A DNA stretch of 64,000 nt from assembly GCA_027494165.1 (NCBI GenBank), contig JAOSJM010000001.1:434001-498000 (forward strand), given 5' to 3'. The DNA is from Acidimicrobiia bacterium. Its GTDB lineage: Bacteria; Actinomycetota; Acidimicrobiia; IMCC26256; JAOSJM01. The translations under genes and the position numbers were made by a program. Shown in pieces: positions 17,586 to 27,860 of this stretch (the stretch's first letter is position 1; each line of letters begins with the position of its first letter). Below the pieces are notes generated by a model. The model had not been told where the DNA came from, made no database searches, and was given only the letters and a program-made list of their open reading frames with translations.

Positions 17586-18424
17586 TCACCGACCGACGTC
17601 GGGCGCGATCGGAGCACCGCTGTCGCGCTCACGCACGGCCTGCTGGAACCCGGCCTCCTCCGCACGTCGCTTGAACCACATCCCCTCGGGGGTGTGGCGG
17701 GCGATGCCGTCGAAGAGCGTGGCGATCGTCTGGGTGCTGGCGAGACCCATGTTCTCGTAGGCCTGGTTCACCATCAGCTTCTGCATCATGAGCTGGTTGC
17801 GGGGCACCCCGGCCATGCGATGAGCCAGCTCGTGGACCCGGTCGTCGAGCCGCGGCTCGGGCACCGACTCGGCCACGAGGCCCATGGCCTCGGCCTCGCG
17901 TCCGTCGACCAGGTCCCCGGTCAGGAGCATGCGCTTGGCCCGCTCGGCCCCCACCCGGTACACCCACATGGCGGTGGTGGGACAGCCCCACACCCGGGCC
18001 GGCGGGTAGCCGATCCGGGCGTCGTCGGCCATCACCACCAGGTCGCAGCAGAGCGCGATGTCGCTGCCACCCGCCACGGCGTACCCCCGGACCTTGGCGA
18101 TGGTCGGCTTGTGCGAGCGCCACAGGGACATGAAGTCCTCGGTGAAGCGCGACATGACGGCGAAGTCGACCATGGGGTCCCAGGGCATGTCCTGCCCGGC
18201 GTCGTCGCGGGGGCGCTCGGCGAACTGCCGGAGGTCGTAGCCGGCGCAGAAGGCCCGGCCGGCGCCGGTGAGGACGATGACGTGGACCCCCGGTCGCGGT
18301 TCGCCTCCTCGACCGCGGCGCGGATCTCACCGGGCATCCCGGCGTCGATGGCGTTGAGCCGCTCCGGCCGGTCCAGCGTGATGGTGGCGATCCGCCCGTC
18401 GACCTCGTAGCGCACGCTCTCCAT
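17586..18424 (-). CDS. Enoyl-CoA hydratase/isomerase family protein, one-base frameshift
   Basis: A crotonase of about 280 residues. The N-terminus is VRYEVDGRIATITLDRPERLNAID. The first oxyanion-hole segment is GAGRAFCAGYDLRQF and the second is GYAVAGGSDIALCCDLVV. Downstream GCPTTAMWVYRVG replaces the usual PGLGG-type loop, so the exact reaction (hydratase, isomerase or other) is open. The start is ATG 18424 with GGGGAGAG upstream. The frame breaks in the five-C run 18288-18292 (plus strand); one extra base restores NRDRGVHVIVLTGAG. It acts on acyl-CoA in the cytosol. Confidence 0.87.
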
Positions 18425-18554
18425 GGCTCTCCCCGATCGGTCCGCGATCCAGCCGCCACGACGTCGCCGTGTCGGCTGTCGCCATCTTGGCAGTTGGCAG
18501 CCCGTCGGCAGCCCGTCGGTCGCCCGTCGCCGCTCCCGGTGCGACGCAGTGCGA

Positions 18555-18660
18555 TGGCGCGATCCGGACACGTCCACGGGCGCGGAACGCGCCAACGCGG
18601 TCGGGGTCTCGTGCGTTGGCGCGATCCGGGCACCTCCACGGGCGCCAATCGCGCCGACGC
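18555..18660. repeat. Family C palindromic repeat, two 62-bp copies
   Basis: Two copies start at 18555 and 18617. Each has a left arm TTGGCGCGATCCGG, a centre ACCTCCACGGGCG and a right arm CGCGCCAACGCG, so the outer arms pair. The second copy has a degenerate right arm (CGCGCCGACGCG). They sit directly after the HDOD stop (minus strand). Just beyond, at about 18495-18530, GCAGCCCGTCG-type units repeat. A third copy is at 19657. Confidence 0.85.
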
Positions 18661-18665
18661 GAGGG

Positions 18666-19490
18666 TCAGGCGACGACGGGCTGGAAACCGGCGAGGGCCT
18701 CCCGCTCGTGCCGGACCGCCTCCACGAGGTCCTCGAGGGCACCCGGCGCGAGCCCGGCCGCCTCCAGCGCGACCTCGGGCGCGACGCCCGGTTCCGGCAG
18801 CGGGTCGTCGACCTCGTGGGCGATCGCCTCCGCCGCCACGAGCACGCTCGCGAGCCCGGCTCCGGGCCGGGCGGGGAGGGTGTGGTGCTGGGCCACCGCA
18901 CCGGTGAGGGCGGGCGGGAACCTCAGCTTCTCCAGCGCGTACCCGCTGATCTCGGCGTGGTCGACCCCCAGCTCCTGCTGCTCGGCCAGGACCAGGGGCA
19001 TCCTCCGCCGGGTGGCCTCGTCCCACACCGCCGCGTACCGGTCGGGGAACCGGCGGTGCAGCAGGGCGATCCCGAGGTCGAGGAGGAGGGCGGCGCTCAA
19101 GGCGTCGTTGGGCGGCACCCCAACCCGACGTGCCAGTACCGAGGCCGCGGCGCCGGCTGTCAGCGAGTGGGACCAGAAGCCGTCTGGGATCTGCTGGTGC
19201 CGGGTCGCGGACAGCTTGAAGACCTTGCTGGCGGCGATGGTCCGGACCAGCCCGAAGCCCAGCACGGTGACGGCATGGCGCGCGTTCGCGACCTGGGTGC
19301 TGAGCCCGTAGTAGGGGGTGTTGGCCATCCGGATCACCTGGAGCGACAGCGCCGGATCGGACTCGATCACCGCGGCGACCGCGCCCGCCGAGGCGTCCGG
19401 GTCGTCGAGGAGTCCCAGGAGGCGCATGGCGGCGTCGGGCTGGATCGGGAGCCGGGCCACGTCGGCGAGCAACCCACGCTTGTCGAGCAC
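18666..19490 (-). CDS. HDOD domain protein
   Basis: A 274-residue HDOD protein, a catalytically inactive relative of HD-GYP phosphodiesterases found in signalling networks. It shows the helical signature SDPALSLQVIRMANTPYYG, then TVLGFGLVRTIAASKVF and FWSHSLTAGAAASVLA, and later LDLGIALL and VDHAEISGYALEKLRFP. It has no receiver or output domain. The GTG at 19490 is preceded by GGGAGG. It lies 216 bases downstream of the PAS-GGDEF-EAL gene on the same strand, in keeping with a c-di-GMP or chemosensory role. Confidence 0.9.
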   Translation of the reverse strand: MLDKRGLLADVARLPIQPDAAMRLLGLLDDPDASAGAVAAVIESDPALSLQVIRMANTPYYGLSTQVANARHAVTVLGFGLVRTIAASKVFKLSATRHQQIPDGFWSHSLTAGAAASVLARRVGVPPNDALSAALLLDLGIALLHRRFPDRYAAVWDEATRRRMPLVLAEQQELGVDHAEISGYALEKLRFPPALTGAVAQHHTLPARPGAGLASVLVAAEAIAHEVDDPLPEPGVAPEVALEAAGLAPGALEDLVEAVRHEREALAGFQPVVA

Positions 19491-19656
19491 CGAACCTCCC
19501 CGTCAGGCCGTCGGGGCTCTCCATCGGCAGGTCGCGCGACGGCCTGAGCCACATGTGGCGATCCCGGGCGCGCCCGGTTCGGGACCACTCCGGAGGCCGA
19601 TCGTGCCGTGATCCCGAGCACGTCGTCGTCCCTTCGAACCCCTCGACGACCTCCGG

Positions 19657-19702
19657 TTGGCGCGATCCGGACACCTCCACGGGCGCGGAACGCGCCAACG
19701 CG
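19657..19702. repeat. Family C palindromic repeat, single copy
   Basis: GTTGGCGCGATCCGG, then ACCTCCACGGGCG, then AACGCGCCAACGCG: perfect outer arms GTTGGCGCG/CGCGCCAAC. It lies 5 bases after the stop of the minus-strand GGDEF-EAL gene, the same relation as the pair at 18555. Confidence 0.85.
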
Positions 19703-19706
19703 AGGG

Positions 19707-22166
19707 TCAGGCGCAGCGCGGGCCGGTCGCCAGCACCCGGGTCAGCTCGTCGGCCTCGGTCGGCGGCAGCAGGTAGTAGCCCTGGGCCTGCTCGCAGCCC
19801 GCCCGTCGCAGGAGCGCGAGCTGCTCGGCCGTCTCGACGCCCTCGGCCACCGCGGCGAGCCCGAGGTTGTGGGCCAGGCCGACGATCGACGAGACGAGGG
19901 CCGCCGCGTCCGCGTCGCGGCCGAGATCGGCCACGAACGAGCGGTCGATCTTGAGGACGTCGACGGGCAGCCGGCGCAGGTGCGCGAGCGACGAGTAGCC
20001 GACCCCGAAGTCGTCGATGGCCACGTGCACGCCCACCTCACGCAGCGCCTGGAGGGCCGCCACGGCCTGCTCCGGGTCACGGACGAGCGACGACTCCGTG
20101 ATCTCCACTCCCAGCCGGTCGGGCGTGAGGCCGGCCGCCGCGGCGGCGTCGCGCACACCCGCCACGAGGCGATCCGGGTGGTCGAGCTGGACGGCCGAGA
20201 CGTTGTGCCACGCGATCAGGCCGGCCGCCCCGGGCACCGCACGGTCCCAGCGCGCGAGCTGCCGGGCCGACTCGGCCGCGACCCACTCACCGATCGCGGC
20301 GACGAGACCCGTCTCCTCGGCGATCCCGATGAAGTCGTCGGGATCGGCCAGGCCGTACCCCGGAACCTCCCAGCGGACGAGCGCTTCCACCCCCACCACC
20401 TCCCCGTCGGCGATGCGGATCGCCGGCTGGTAGTGGACCCGCAGCTCCCCCCGATCGAGGGCCCGGGACAGCGCGCTGGCCGTGCCCAGCCGCCGGCGCG
20501 CGGTCGTCCCGAGCCGGGACTCGAACGTCGCCGCCCGCCCGCGGCCCGACCGCTTGGCCTCGTACATCGCCACGTCCGCGTCGCGCAGGAGGTCGTGGGG
20601 GCCCGCCGTGCCGTCGTCGACGACGATGCCCACGCTGGCCGAGATCGGGACCTCGGTCGTCTCGTCGAGGCGGAACGGGGCCCGGAGCGCGCGCAGCACC
20701 CGATCGGCCACGGTCGCCGGATCGCCGCCCTCGCAGACGATCACGAGCTCGTCGCCGCCGAAGCGGGCCAGCGTGTCACCGGCCCGCAGGGTCCCGGCGA
20801 CCCGGCGGGCGACGGCGACGAGGAGCCGGTCGCCGGCGTCGTGACCGAGCCCGTCGTTCACGAGCTTGAAGTGGTCGAGGTCGAGGAACAGGACCCCGAC
20901 CCGGGTCCCCGAGCGACGCGCCCGCTCGAGCGCGACCGAGAGGCGGTCGACGAGGAGGACGCGGTTCGGGAGGCCGGTGAGGTCGTCGTGGAGGGCCCGG
21001 TGGCGCAGCTGGTCCTCGGCCCGCTTCCGGTCGGTGACGTCCCGGACGTTGACCACGAGCCCTTCGACGCCCGGCACGCCGAGCATGTTCGTGATCCGGG
21101 CCTCGACCCAGCGCCAGGTCCCGTCGCGGTGCCGCAGCCGGTGCTCGGAGGTCAGGGTGCTCCCGACGGGCTCGTGCCGGCACCGGTCGAGGACGTCGCG
21201 GGTGCGGTCGCGGTCCTCGGGATGGACCGTCCGGACGCTGACCTCGCGGCCGACCACCTCGGAAGGGTCCACGCCCAGCATCTCCCTCAGGGCGGGGCTG
21301 CAGTACGAGTAGCGGCCGCCCTCGTCGATGACCCAGATGGCGTCGGCCGAGTGCTGGACGAGGGCCCGGAACCGCTCCTCCGAGGCCCGCAGCGCGTGCT
21401 CGGCCTCGACCCGGTCGGTCACGTCCCGCGCGTTGAGCACGAAGCCCTCGATGCCGGGTACCTCGGAGAGGTCCGAGCAGATCGCCTCGAGCACGCGCCA
21501 GCTGCCCCCCGCGTCGACGACCCGGAACTCGCCCGAGTCCAGGGTCCCGGGCGCGCCCCTGAGGCGCTGGGCCAGGGCGTGGGCCTCCTCGTGGTCGTCG
21601 GCGTGGATGAAGTCGAAGATGGAGCGACCGAGGCCCGCCTCGGGCTCGAACCCCAGGACCCGGCGCACCGAGGGGCTCACGTAGGTGAGGTAGCCGTCGA
21701 GCGTGTAGGCGACGACGAGGTCGAAGGAGTTCTGGAGCAGGGCCCGGAAGCGGCTCTCGGAGGTCCGCAGGGCCTGCTCGGCGACGACGCGATCGGTCAC
21801 GTCCCGGGCGTTGACCAGGATCCCGTCGAAGCCGGGCACGTCGATCAGGTTGGTGAGGGTGGCCTCGAACCAGCGCCAGGACCCGTCGGCGTGGAGCATG
21901 CGGCACGCCACCTCGACCGAAGCCCCCGGGGTGGCGCGGGCCCGGGACCAGGCGCCCACGATCCCGGCCCAGTCCTCGGGGTGCACGAGCTCGGGATGCA
22001 GCGCGCCGAAGAGGTCGGTCGAGTCGCGACCGAGGAGCGGCTGGCTCGAGCGCGAGACGTACATGGGCATGCCCGTCACGTCGACGAGCGCGACGAGCTC
22101 GAAGCGGTGGCCTCCCAGGGCTTCGGGGGCCGTCGCTCGCGCCCGGGCGTCGTTGGTGTCGACCAC
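19707..22166 (-). CDS. PAS-PAS-PAS-GGDEF-EAL cytosolic c-di-GMP protein
   Basis: An 819-residue soluble protein with no membrane segment. Three PAS/PAC modules (about residues 15-140, 145-265, 270-395) end in near-identical VNARDVTDR-type segments and probably arose by duplication. GGDEF is at about residue 469 (RFGGDELVIV) with an RAGD I-site. The EAL domain (VEALVRW at about 592) has ITES, IDDFGVGYSS, KIDRSFV and AEGVET. Both sites look functional. The start is GTG 22166 behind GGGGAGGAG. HDOD follows on the same strand. Confidence 0.92.
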   Translation of the reverse strand: MVDTNDARARATAPEALGGHRFELVALVDVTGMPMYVSRSSQPLLGRDSTDLFGALHPELVHPEDWAGIVGAWSRARATPGASVEVACRMLHADGSWRWFEATLTNLIDVPGFDGILVNARDVTDRVVAEQALRTSESRFRALLQNSFDLVVAYTLDGYLTYVSPSVRRVLGFEPEAGLGRSIFDFIHADDHEEAHALAQRLRGAPGTLDSGEFRVVDAGGSWRVLEAICSDLSEVPGIEGFVLNARDVTDRVEAEHALRASEERFRALVQHSADAIWVIDEGGRYSYCSPALREMLGVDPSEVVGREVSVRTVHPEDRDRTRDVLDRCRHEPVGSTLTSEHRLRHRDGTWRWVEARITNMLGVPGVEGLVVNVRDVTDRKRAEDQLRHRALHDDLTGLPNRVLLVDRLSVALERARRSGTRVGVLFLDLDHFKLVNDGLGHDAGDRLLVAVARRVAGTLRAGDTLARFGGDELVIVCEGGDPATVADRVLRALRAPFRLDETTEVPISASVGIVVDDGTAGPHDLLRDADVAMYEAKRSGRGRAATFESRLGTTARRRLGTASALSRALDRGELRVHYQPAIRIADGEVVGVEALVRWEVPGYGLADPDDFIGIAEETGLVAAIGEWVAAESARQLARWDRAVPGAAGLIAWHNVSAVQLDHPDRLVAGVRDAAAAAGLTPDRLGVEITESSLVRDPEQAVAALQALREVGVHVAIDDFGVGYSSLAHLRRLPVDVLKIDRSFVADLGRDADAAALVSSIVGLAHNLGLAAVAEGVETAEQLALLRRAGCEQAQGYYLLPPTEADELTRVLATGPRCA

Positions 22167-22402
22167 GCTCCTCCCCGCTGGAACGGGCGCCGGCGTTCGA
22201 TCGGCGCTCTCGACACCTATCGGACAGATCGCCGTCGCGCCTGAGGGAAGCGGCCGCGGCGGCGGGTGTCCGGGCGAGCGACGGAGGGCTGCCCGGGCGG
22301 CCCCGGGTTCCCGGGTCCGGCGGGAACCGGTGCGCGCCCCGGGTCGTCCAAGCAGGCAGGATCGGGCCCGGAAGGCCGGGCCGGCCGGGACGAGGAGGAG
22401 TC

Positions 22403-24478
22403 ATGCACGGGATGCGGCGACGGGTGGGGCTGGCGCTCACGGCAGCCCTGGTGCTCGGGGCGTGCTCCGCGAGCGACGGCGGCCCCGAGGAGGTGACCCT
22501 CCCCGACGTCGCGCTCGCCGCGGCGCTGCGCCCGTTCGACGCCTGCGACGACCTCCTCGAGCACGTGAGGCGGGAGGCGCTCGAGCGGGTCGGGCCCTAC
22601 GGCCTGGAGGGCTCGTACGGCCCGCTGATGTTCGAGGACCGGGCCATGGCCGAGGCCAACCTCGGCGCCGGGGGCGACGGTGACGCCGCGCCGGCGGCGA
22701 GCGCGCCGCAGGCCGGCACCGACTACTCCACCACGAACGTCCAGGTCGAAGGGGTCGACGAGCCCGACGTGGTGAAGACCGACGGCCGGCGCGTCCTGGC
22801 CGTCGCCGGCGGCAAGCTCCACGTCGTCGACGTCACCGGATCCGACCCGCGGCTCGTCTCGTCGCTGGAGCTCGGGGAGGGATGGGGCCACGAGATCTTC
22901 TGGGACGGGGACCGGGTGCTCGTCCTCGTCACCGCCGACGGCGGGGTCCGCCCGGCGCTGCGGTCGGGCGATGCGTGGTTCGGAGGGACCCAGAGCGTGC
23001 TCACCGAGGTCGACCTGTCGGACCCGGCCTCGCCGCGGGTGCTGCGGCGCCTGGCCCTCGACGGTGCCTACCTCTCCGCCCGCCTGGTCGACGGGGTCGC
23101 CCGCGTCGTGCTCCGTGCCGACCAGCCGGTCGGCATCGAGTGGGCCTACCCGGAGGGTTCCGGGATCCTGGCCGAGCGCCGGGCCGAGGAGGAGAACCGC
23201 CGCCTGATCGAGGAGTCGACGCTCGAGGACTGGATGCCGTACTTCGTGCTCGAGGGGGCGAACGGGTCGGAGGAGGGCGCGGGGCTGCTCCTCGACTGCG
23301 AGCGGACCCACCATCCCGAGGAGTTCTCGGGCTTCGGCGTGCTCACCGTGGTCACGGTCGACCTGGACGCCGGCCTGGGGGTCACCGACTCGGTCGGCGT
23401 CCTCGCCGGTGGGGAGACGGTGTACGCGTCGGCCGAGAACCTGTACGTGGCGACGAACCGGTGGCCCGAGGCCGAGGAGCTCGAGGACCCCCAGACCGAC
23501 GAGGGCTTCACGACCCAGGTGCACCGGTTCGACATCACCGCGGCGGCGGCGACCGACTACGTCGGTTCCGGAGAGGTGCGTGGCCATCTCCTCAACCAGT
23601 TCTCGATGGACGAGCACGACGGGCACCTGCGGGTGGCGACGACCGACGGGGCGCCCTGGGGAGCGGGCGACGCGTCCGAGAGCTTCGTGACCGTGCTGGC
23701 CCGGCAGGGCGACGCCCTCGTGCCGGTCGGTCAGGTGGGGGGACTGGGCCGGGGTGAGCAGATCCACTCGGTGCGGTTCATGGGGGACCGGGGCTACGTC
23801 GTGACCTTCCGCCAGACCGACCCCCTGTACGTGGTCGACCTCTCGGAGCCGTCCGGGCCACGGGTCACCGGGGAGCTGAAGATCCTCGGCTACTCCGCGT
23901 ACCTCCACCCCGTGGGTGACGGGCTGCTGCTCGGGGTCGGCCAGGACGCCACCGAGGAGGGCCGGCGCCTGGGGACCCAGGTGTCCCTGTTCGACGTCTC
24001 CGACGCGGCCGCTCCCGTCCGGCTCGCCCAGGTGGGGTTGGGCTCGGGGAGCTCGGAGGTGGAGTGGGACCACCGGGCCTTCCTGTACTGGGCCCCGACC
24101 GGTCTGACCGTCGTGCCGGTCGAGGAGTGGGCCGTGCTCGAGCAGGGTGAGCAGCTCTCGACGGGGGCGGTCGCCTTCACCGTGGACCCTGCGGGCACGA
24201 TCGCCGAGCTGGGGCGGGTGACCCACCAGCGACTCGCACCAATCCCCCGACCCGACCGGGCCGTCGTCCCTCCGGAGGCGAGCCCCCAGGAGGAGGGTGT
24301 CGAGCCCGGGCAGTCCCAGCCCGCGGCGGAGATCATGCCGTACGACTACGACTGGGGTACGCAGATCCGCCGGTCGCTCGTGGTGGGTGAGCTGCTGTTC
24401 ACGATGTCGGAGCGCGGGCTGCTGGCCAGCGACCTGGGCTCGCTCGCCGAGCGGGCGTGGCTGCCCTTCCCGGCCTGA
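22403..24478 (+). CDS. Beta-propeller domain lipoprotein
   Basis: A 691-residue exported lipoprotein. A lipobox LGAC ends at about residue 21, after a short Arg-rich n-region. The body matches the secreted beta-propeller family (PF09826 type): TNVQVEGVDEPDVVKTDGRRV, TEVDLSDP, VVTFRQTDPLYVVDLSEP, LGYSAYLHPVGDGLLLGVG and a late VGELLFTMSERGL. These propellers are common in Archaea and Actinobacteria and have no assigned role. The ATG at 22403 has GAGGAGGAG upstream; ATG 22412 is possible. It is monocistronic and followed by two family A palindromes. Confidence 0.88.
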   Translation: MHGMRRRVGLALTAALVLGACSASDGGPEEVTLPDVALAAALRPFDACDDLLEHVRREALERVGPYGLEGSYGPLMFEDRAMAEANLGAGGDGDAAPAASAPQAGTDYSTTNVQVEGVDEPDVVKTDGRRVLAVAGGKLHVVDVTGSDPRLVSSLELGEGWGHEIFWDGDRVLVLVTADGGVRPALRSGDAWFGGTQSVLTEVDLSDPASPRVLRRLALDGAYLSARLVDGVARVVLRADQPVGIEWAYPEGSGILAERRAEEENRRLIEESTLEDWMPYFVLEGANGSEEGAGLLLDCERTHHPEEFSGFGVLTVVTVDLDAGLGVTDSVGVLAGGETVYASAENLYVATNRWPEAEELEDPQTDEGFTTQVHRFDITAAAATDYVGSGEVRGHLLNQFSMDEHDGHLRVATTDGAPWGAGDASESFVTVLARQGDALVPVGQVGGLGRGEQIHSVRFMGDRGYVVTFRQTDPLYVVDLSEPSGPRVTGELKILGYSAYLHPVGDGLLLGVGQDATEEGRRLGTQVSLFDVSDAAAPVRLAQVGLGSGSSEVEWDHRAFLYWAPTGLTVVPVEEWAVLEQGEQLSTGAVAFTVDPAGTIAELGRVTHQRLAPIPRPDRAVVPPEASPQEEGVEPGQSQPAAEIMPYDYDWGTQIRRSLVVGELLFTMSERGLLASDLGSLAERAWLPFPA

Positions 24479-24540
24479 CCGGCCGGGCCGTCGGGTCCAT
24501 GGGCGTGCGATGCGTCCATGGGCGTGCCGCCCCTCGTCCT

Positions 24541-24700
24541 CCCGGGTTGGTGCGGAATCGGGGTCCTGGACCCCACAACCGCGCCAACCCGGGGAGATGA
24601 GAGGCGCCGACCCGGGGAGGTGCCGGGTTGGTGCGGAATCGGGGTCCTGGACCCCACAACCGCGCCAACCCGGGGAGATCGAGAGGCGCCGAGCCGGGGG
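24541..24700. repeat. Family A palindromic element, two copies 82 bp apart
   Basis: Two copies (24541-24593 and 24623-24674), identical over about 50 bp. Outer arms are GGTTGGTGCGG and CCGCGCCAACC; the inner stem is GGGGTCCTGGACCCC. A GAGGCGCCGA..CGGGG tail follows each. They lie between convergent genes, 62 bases after one stop and 38 before the other. Confidence 0.92.
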
Positions 24701-24712
24701 TGAGGGGCGGGG

Positions 24713-25162
24713 TCAGGTCCCCGAGGATGGTGCGGGGTCGGGCTCCTCGGGGTCGGGCTCCTGGGAGTCGGGCTGCCCGGGGGCCGGCTCCAGGTCGAGC
24801 GCGGCGGAGTTGACGCAGTAGCGCTGTCCGGTCGGCGCCGGGCCGTCGGGGAACAGGTGGCCCAGGTGGGCGCCGCAGCGCCGGCAGCGGATCTCGGTGC
24901 GGATCATCCCGTGGCTGCGGTCGAGTCGACGCTCGACCGTCTCCTCGTCGACGGGGGCCCAGAAGCTGGGCCAGCCGCTGCCCGAGTCGAACTTCGTCTC
25001 CGACGAGAACAGCGGGGCGCCGCAGGCGACGCACCGGTAGGTGCCCGGGTCCTTGCAGTCCCAGTAGCGCCCCGTGAAGGCCGGCTCGGTGGCCCCCCGG
25101 CGGGTGACCTCGTACTCCTCGGGCGTGAGCCGGGCCCGCCACTCCTCGTCGGTGCGTTCCAT
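24713..25162 (-). CDS. msrB: Peptide-methionine (R)-S-oxide reductase
   Basis: A 149-residue MsrB that repairs methionine-R-sulfoxide in proteins. Zinc-binding CxxC pairs are CVACG and CRRCG, the substrate motif is [11 protein letters not shown], and the catalytic Cys at about residue 116 is in RYCVNSAAL (Cys, not selenocysteine). The ATG at 25162 is preceded by GAGGAGG. After about residue 125 there is a low-complexity Pro/Glu/Asp tail ([12 protein letters not shown]) that is not part of the fold. There is no signal peptide, so it is cytosolic. Confidence 0.95.
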   Translation of the reverse strand: MERTDEEWRARLTPEEYEVTRRGATEPAFTGRYWDCKDPGTYRCVACGAPLFSSETKFDSGSGWPSFWAPVDEETVERRLDRSHGMIRTEIRCRRCGAHLGHLFPDGPAPTGQRYCVNSAALDLEPAPGQPDSQEPDPEEPDPAPSSGT

Positions 25163-25322
25163 GGTGCCTCCTCGGTTCCTCCCCATCCTGGCTCGCGGGC
25201 CGGGGCGCGCGCACGGCGCCGGGTATGCCCTGGCCGGCCTCCGCCCACCGGTACCCTGAACGTGGCTCGCCGGCCACCAGTGGCGTGCCACCACGAAGAG
25301 TGGCAGGAGATGGGCGGGGGGC

Positions 25323-27829
25323 ATGAACGCCATGAACGCACCGCGAGCGGGCGTCACGGGCCAGCCGGTGGAGGGCGTGGCCGAGCCCGCCGCCGTCGCG
25401 GGCTCCAGGGGGCGGAGGCCCTGCGGGCCGGGTGGGAGACGGCCACGCTCGTCGCCGAGGTGTCACGCTCGATGCTCTCGGTCGACGCGGGCGCGGTCGA
25501 CGCCGCGGTCGTCGACGCGCTCGGTCGGGTCGCCGAGTCGCTGCACGCCGACTCGGCCCGGGTCTTCCGGCGCTCCGCCGGGGCCTTCCGCTGCACCCAC
25601 GAGTGGGCCGCCTCCGGTGGCGAGCCGGCCCTGCCGCCCGAGCGGGACCTCGAGGCCTTCGGGTGGCTCCCCGAGGACCTCCCCCATGCCGACCGACCCG
25701 TCCTGGCCCGGTCCGGCGGAGCGCTCCGGGAGGGCCCCGAGCCCGGGGAACGGGCGGTGCAGGAGGGCTGGCGTGGCATCGCCTTCGTCCCGGTGCGGGC
25801 GGGCGGCGGCCTCGAGGGTGTGCTCACGTTCGGGTGGCGAGGGCGCGACCCCGAGATCCACGACGAGCAGCTCGGGCCGCTCAGCGTGCTCGGCGACGTC
25901 GTCGTCGGGACCGTCGACCGGGTCCGAGCAGAGCAGGCCCTGCGCGAGAGCGAGGAGCGCTACCGCCTCCTCTTCGAGGGGGCGAGGGACGCGGTCATCC
26001 TCGTCGACCTCGAGACGCTGCACGCGATCGACGCCAACCCGGCGGCCAGGGAGCTCTACGGCTACGCGACCGAGGAGTTCCTGGGGACGCACGCCGACGC
26101 CATCACGGCCGAGCCCGACGCCTCCCGGGAGGTCGTGGAGCGGGCCCGCCGGGGCGAAGCGGTCCAGGTCCCGCTGCGCTGGCACCGCCGGAAGGACGGC
26201 ACGACGTTCCCGGTCGAGCTCTCGACCAACGTCATCGAGCTGGGCGACCGGAAGGTGATGGTCGCCATCGGAAGGGACATGTCCCGGCGCGTCGAGGCCG
26301 AGCGCTCCCTCCGGGACAGCGAGGCGGCCCTCGAGGCGGCCCAGCACCTGGCCTCCGTCGGGAGCTGGATCCACGAGCCCGGTACCGGACGGCACCTCTG
26401 GTCCGACGAGCTCTACCGGATCCACGGCCTCGACCCGGCCACGACGGAGCTCACCCTCACGACGGGCCTGGAGCACGTCCACCCGGACGACCGCGAGCGG
26501 GTCGAGGAGCTGTTCTCCCGGTCCTCCGAGCACCGCGGGCCGTGCCAGGCCCAGTACCGGATCGTCCGGCCCGACGGCACCGAGCGGGTGGTGGTGGCGG
26601 CGTCCTCGTGGGAGCTCGACCCGGCCGGTCACCCGCTCCGGAACCTCGGGACGGTCCAGGACGTCACGGAGCGGGTCCGCCTCGAGGAGCAGCTCCGGCA
26701 CGCCCAGAAGATGGAGGCGGTCGGGCGCCTGGCCGGAGGGATCGCCCACGACTTCAACAACCTCCTCACGGCCATCACGGGGTACACGACGCTGCTGCTC
26801 GCCGAGACGCCCGAGGACGACGCCCGCCGCTCGGACCTGATCGAGATCGAGGCCGCGGCACACCGGGCGTCCGACCTCGTGGGCCAGCTCCTCACCTTCA
26901 GCCGGCGCCGGGACCCGAGCTCCGAACCGCACGACCTCAACGAGATCGTGCGATCGGTCGAGGGGATGCTGCGCCGGGTCATCGGCGAGGACGTGGTGCT
27001 CTCGACCCAGCTCCACCTGGTCGGCGACGCCGTTCCGGCCGAGCCGGGCGAGCTCGAGCAGCTCCTCCTCAACCTGGCCGTCAACGCCCGGGACGCCATG
27101 CCCGAGGGGGGTCGTCTCACGATCACCACGTCGCAGTGCGACCTGGGGGAGCGGGCGGCCGAGCAGCTCGGCGTCGCGCCGGGCCGGTACGCGGTGCTCG
27201 AGGTCGCCGACACCGGCACCGGCATGGACGAGGAGACCCGGGCCCACATCTTCGAGCCCTTCTTCACGACCAAGGAGCCGGGGAAGGGCACCGGCCTCGG
27301 CCTGTCGACCGTCTACGCGATCGCCACCCGGTCGGGAGGGGCCGTCGAGGCGAGCAGCGAGCCGGGCCGGGGCAGCACCTTCCGCGCCTACCTGCCCCGG
27401 GTCCCGGCCGGGGGCCGGGCCCTACCGACCCGGCCCGAGCGCGCGGCCCGCCCCGGGCGCTCGGAGCGGGTGCTGGTGGTGGAGGACGACGTCGCGGTGC
27501 GTGCCCTGGTGCGGCAGGTGCTCGAGCGCCACGGGTTCCGGGTGCTCGTCGCCGCCGACGGCGACGAGGCCGAGCGCATCGCCCGGCGGGAGCCCGTCGA
27601 TCTGCTCGTCTCCGACGTCGTGCTGCCGGGACGGCGCGGTCCCGAGCTGGCCGAGGCCCTGCGGGCCCGCCGGCCCGGCCTGCCGGTCGTCCTCATGTCG
27701 GGCTACCTCGGTGAGGCCGCCGGGCTGCCGGAGGACCTGGCCTCCGACGGGGGGTTGCTGGCCAAGCCGTTCCGCCCCGAGGAGCTGGTGGCCCGGGTGC
27801 TGGAGGCCCTGGACCGCGCCGGTCGCTGA
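25323..27829 (+). CDS. Hybrid sensor histidine kinase (GAF-PAS-PAS-HisKA-HATPase-REC), one-base frameshift
   Basis: About 836 residues, soluble. A GAF-like domain (about residues 30-190) is followed by two PAS domains (about 215-330 and 340-455). The HisKA H-box is [11 protein letters not shown] with His at about 475. The ATPase domain has [14 protein letters not shown] and [10 protein letters not shown]-terminal receiver has phospho-acceptor Asp at about 764 ([10 protein letters not shown]) and a Lys in AKPFRP. The ATG at 25323 is in another frame from the body; one missing base near the G run about 25404-25409 joins them ([14 protein letters not shown]). No partner regulator is adjacent. 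Confidence 0.9.
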
Positions 27830-27860
27830 CCGGGGCTGACCCGGGGGGCCGGGCGGGAGC

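Noticed and set aside
17428-17760. Repeated small open frames (MEAPASQGLASRVS) inside the 61-bp array
   Set aside because: They arise from the repeat itself, have no ribosome binding sites, and run into the antisense of the crotonase gene.
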